From positions 67,001 to 131,000 of the forward strand of contig JAANYP010003248.1 in the NCBI GenBank assembly GCA_020465985.1: 64,000 nt of DNA, read 5' to 3'. The translations under genes and the position numbers were made by a program. This DNA is from Centrapalus pauciflorus (taxonomy: Eukaryota; Streptophyta; Magnoliopsida; Asterales; Asteraceae). Shown here in pieces: positions 60,829 through 64,000 of this stretch. The notes below the pieces were generated by a model. That model made no database searches, had not been told where the DNA came from, and saw nothing but the letters and a program-made list of their open reading frames with translations. Positions within the stretch are counted from its first letter, which is position 1. The number at the start of each line of letters is the position of its first letter.

Positions 60829-63592
60829 TTATGCCACATCAATGTCAACAACATCAAGCCAATCATTAGATTCCTTTGCTTCCGAGTTATGGACTCTTAC
60901 CTCTCCAGATTCATTCGCACATGAGTCATTGCCCAATTCTACCCAACCTCGCGATTCTTTTCTTGAAGAATCAGACCCATGCGTTGCTTTTTTGTAATGT
61001 ATAGGGATGTTTCCATCATCATCCTCAAGATCACTGAACGAAACATCCTCATCATTCTCGATACGAATATCGGTAACAACTTCTTCTGAGTTTTCATCCT
61101 TTAACCAATCATCCGCGTCACTTTCATCTTTACCTTTGGGTGGCTCCTCTTTAATGACAGATTTGTCTACAACCTCAAGTTCATCATCGTGAGTGTGGAT
61201 GGCGTGTTTTATACTCTCTGCATTACCTGATACAGTGACAGTGCTCGTCTCATTTGCAGATACCTCACGAGGGACAGATTCTGTCCTAGTGATGGACGGG
61301 ACAAATCGATTGTCTCCAGGTGCTGTAGAATCAGATGAATTTTCCGAATAGGATTTGCTCCTTGGTGCTTCATTCATGGAACGGTTCTTCAATTCATGTG
61401 TTAGCGAGGCTCTGGCTTTCACAATCTGCATAAAGAAATTAAGATGGGTAATAGTAGGAAAGAATGAGAAAGAAAACGCAGTGCTTTTGCTAAATTAAAC
61501 AATTTACAATTCTAAGACTTAATCTCCCTAACAGAGTCAGCTTGTTTAGTACAATTTATTTCATGTCTCTTGCATCAGGATAAGTAGAATTGGTATGAGA
61601 CTAAAGGGAGCAAAAAAATGAAATTTGATATGATGGTCCTGATGGATTGGTTGAATGGCTCGTACATCAAAGACAATATAAAGGTGGTCACAGAATCTTC
61701 CATCAGGTGGAGCAGAAACTTATATGCATAAAAGCTTTGGAACAACTTATTTTACCAAATAACTGCAGCTACTTGGCATATAAAAAGGCAGATGATAAAA
61801 TCCAGCATCTCTAAGAACAGATATTTGGTCAAATTCTGTTAACTTATACATAGCAAGCTGAACACAGCTTCTGATGTATAAACAAACTTGCAGTTAAAAT
61901 CATCAAATATTAGAGTGCCGGTGATAGCAAGCTGGTACATACATATTCTAGAAGGAAGAAAGCAAATGGAAAGACAGGAGGTAAATCTGGAATAGAAATC
62001 AATCCAAGATTTCTAGCCTTTTGATACTGATCAGCAGCAGTTGCTGATTGTTAGTATTCCAATCACTACTTTTCAGCTTTCTATAATTTTAGTATGTTCA
62101 GTTATAAAAGGAGGTTTTAGATTGGGCATAAGGCAGACTACTTTACTTCACTTTTGATGTAATACGAGCCGGGTCCTCTCCATACGGATTAGTTGATTTT
62201 ATTGTAATACTATGCTAAGATTCTGCATTGTATTATCAATAAACTCATAATCATTCCTCCTATTATCCTCTTCTTGTATCATTTTTGCATTGTGTACAGC
62301 CTGGTTCTAACAGCCGGTCAATTTGACCGTATAGCATTAAATTTGTGTATTATGTATTTGTTTGTGTTTTGATGTTAGCGATTGGTGTTCTTCAATACTA
62401 CTACGCTTTTATTCAACACGCACATGTAATACCATCTTGGTCCCAAAAAATGCAGAGATACCAATTCTGAGTAATGAATACCAACTTTGAGCAATAAAAA
62501 TGTTCGACTATTAGTCAACTATCTAAAATGTGCCTGAACAAGAACAAAACCCAGGAAAGTTGTGAACTAAAATCAAATACCAATTTAATGAGCAAAAAGT
62601 AACTTTAATTGAATCCAGGATAGAGCAAAGGCGATCGAGAATCTTGAATTGGTAAAAGCTTGTAGCCATTATTCATAGCAATACCTAATAAACTATTATG
62701 CAGCAGAGTTCGGCATCATGAGAGAGTTGAAGTCCCAGTAAAATCAGTTGTGTCACTATGTCCTTCTTGCAAAAGGGACAGAACACCACTAAATGTTCAG
62801 GTATGAGCATAGTAATAGAAACCACATCAAAAATATTGTTGTTGATTGTCAGCATCTACCAATAATAAGTCTGACTTCAACTATTGTGAGTTTTAATCAA
62901 GCCACATCTACAGAAGACCTGATGTGATGAACAAGTTTCTGTTCCCAAAGTATAACTTATGTTATAGTAACTTATGCTTCTATTTCTATCCAGAAACATA
63001 AGTTAACAATGAAGAGAAACTGACAACATGATGCCCAAATGTCATAAGCAAAGAGCCAAACATAAGCATTCAAGTAGTGACAACTCCTTAGTCCTTGGGG
63101 CCTTGCCTTTCAGAAAAATGTAGCAACAAGCTACAAGTATGATTATTATACCAAAGTAGACACGCTTTAAGAATGTTCTATAAATTTTAACATTCCAAAA
63201 CATGTCTAAAAACATAAGACCATGTAAAATCTGGAATAGAATATAAAACATATAAATTAGTAACAGTAAATAATGGAAGCTTATTGCTGGAGATTTTTCA
63301 AGATAACGAAATCTCCAGGTCCATGAATTAGGACAGAATCACTCAAAAGAAAATATGAACAATTCAAAAAATAAGAAGTCAGCCTTGCTCCCTAGCAAAC
63401 TTACCTCAGGTGTCGAAAGAATTTCAGCAGCCCGACGATCGAGTCTTGGATGCAAAAGTACAAAATATATCTTCCAGAAAGAACTCTCACTCATATAACC
63501 TGGGCAGAGCTCAATCCTAAGAGCACCCAATCTTGGCGCTAGACGTTCAACAGCCAAAGCATGCTCTTGTTGGGCATCAGATAGGTCAAATT
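60829..63592 (-). CDS. BSD-domain protein, 3' part (cut by right edge)
   Basis: The last two exons of a minus-strand gene: 63592-63405 (188 nt, entered at phase 1) and 61425-60829 (stop). The frame joins cleanly as LSTPE then IVKARASLT. The first of these exons holds most of a BSD domain (LRIELCPGYMSESSFWKIYF, then LLHPRL) with the Phe-Trp-x-x-Tyr-Phe core. BSD domains occur in TFIIH p62, synapse-associated and many plant proteins and bind partner proteins. The last exon encodes a long acidic, Ser-rich, low-complexity tail with DDWLKDENSEE, VSFSDLEDDDGN and a C-terminal DWLDVVDIDVA. The intron between them is about 1.98 kb and holds an LTR-like sequence. Upstream exons lie beyond 64000; I see none in 63600-64000. 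Confidence 0.85.
62049..62312. mobile_element. Possible solo LTR within the BSD gene intron
   Basis: 264 bp starting TGTTAG and ending CTAACA (a perfect inverted pair), with TATAAAAGG (about 62105) and AATAAAC (about 62240) in the order expected for a plus-strand copia LTR. The flanking pentamers (CTGAT and GCCGG) do not match, so it is old or misdelimited. Confidence 0.5.
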
Positions 63593-64000
63593 CTGGAGTA
63601 AAAGAAAAAGAATGTATAACTCAATTACAAATATACATTAGCTTATATTGCATGGTAAATCACTTCAAAAACTTTACAATTTAACTAGGAGTGTTGTAAC
63701 ACCACGCTCGTGGTAATGCAACAGCCTTTATAAGGAGTTAAGGACCCCAAAATAGAAAGATAAAAAGTACCTTTGCATGTTTCTAGAAATTAAGTAGTTT
63801 GATTGTGGTTTTAGCAACTGAAAATTAATATTAGCATTACCAAAAACCAAGTAAACAATTTCTTCTTTCCTGGTATTACTAGTAAATACAAATTATTGCC
63901 ATCAAAGATATATCAGGCATCAAAATTCAAATGATACAATGTACAATGAACCATCGAGCAGGCAAGACATTTAAAGTAAATTGCAAGTTCGCAAATCGAT
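63593..64000. other. Probable intron of the BSD-domain gene
   Basis: AT-rich, with no exon-like frame on the minus strand. A splice acceptor (TTTACTCCAG on the minus strand) sits at 63593-63602. Confidence 0.5.

Overview
This is a 64-kb piece of plant nuclear DNA. The genes are split by GT-AG introns, the intergenic DNA is AT-rich and full of transposons, and the recognisable proteins are plant families: squalene epoxidase, RLP44, a CGR2/CGR3-type pectin methyltransferase and phytosulfokine. A eudicot fits best; I could not settle the family from sequence alone. Only seven intact or edge-cut genes are well supported; everything else is repeats or unrecognised intergenic DNA.

Genes, left to right. 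(1) A CGR2/CGR3-like pectin methyltransferase on the minus strand (1-813), cut by the left edge, with two tiny internal exons of 39 and 40 nt. (2) A complete eight-exon squalene epoxidase on the minus strand (6019-9197, 541 aa) with one GC-AG intron. (3) An intronless RLP44-like receptor-like protein on the minus strand (17288-18094). (4) A small one-exon DUF688-like protein on the plus strand (27708-28037). (5) A group-S bZIP factor on the minus strand (51423-51980). (6) A phytosulfokine precursor copy on the plus strand (55962-56297) that carries a one-base frameshift and has His in place of the first Tyr of the hormone core. (7) A PHLOEM PROTEIN 2-LIKE A10-like membrane protein on the minus strand (56456-57694), convergent with the phytosulfokine copy. 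(8) The 3' end of a BSD-domain protein gene on the minus strand (60829-63592), cut by the right edge. These genes work in unrelated processes (cell wall pectin, sterols, wall signalling, transcription, peptide signalling), so no pathway cluster is implied.

Transposons give the window most of its structure. Several can be delimited to the base by target-site duplications read directly: a Ty1/copia element (30734-34689, TSD GTTTT) with an intact pol but a 5' LTR collapsed to 59 bp; a 2.53-kb solo LTR (47203-49732, TSD AAAAC); two Mutator-like foldback elements sharing their outer termini, each with a perfect 9-bp TSD (37630-39107 and 57956-59505); a 454-bp CACTA element (22207-22660, TSD AGA); and a hAT-like element (14125-14674). 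Helitron-like 3' ends (hairpin followed by CTAG) occur in head-to-tail groups at 39.56-41.39 kb and 52.25-52.88 kb. LINE reverse-transcriptase tails, foldback MITEs and microsatellites fill much of the rest.

The most unusual stretch is 20.5-22.7 kb. A direct duplication there keeps one uninterrupted copy beside a second copy that received a group II intron fragment, probably mitochondrial, and the CACTA element.
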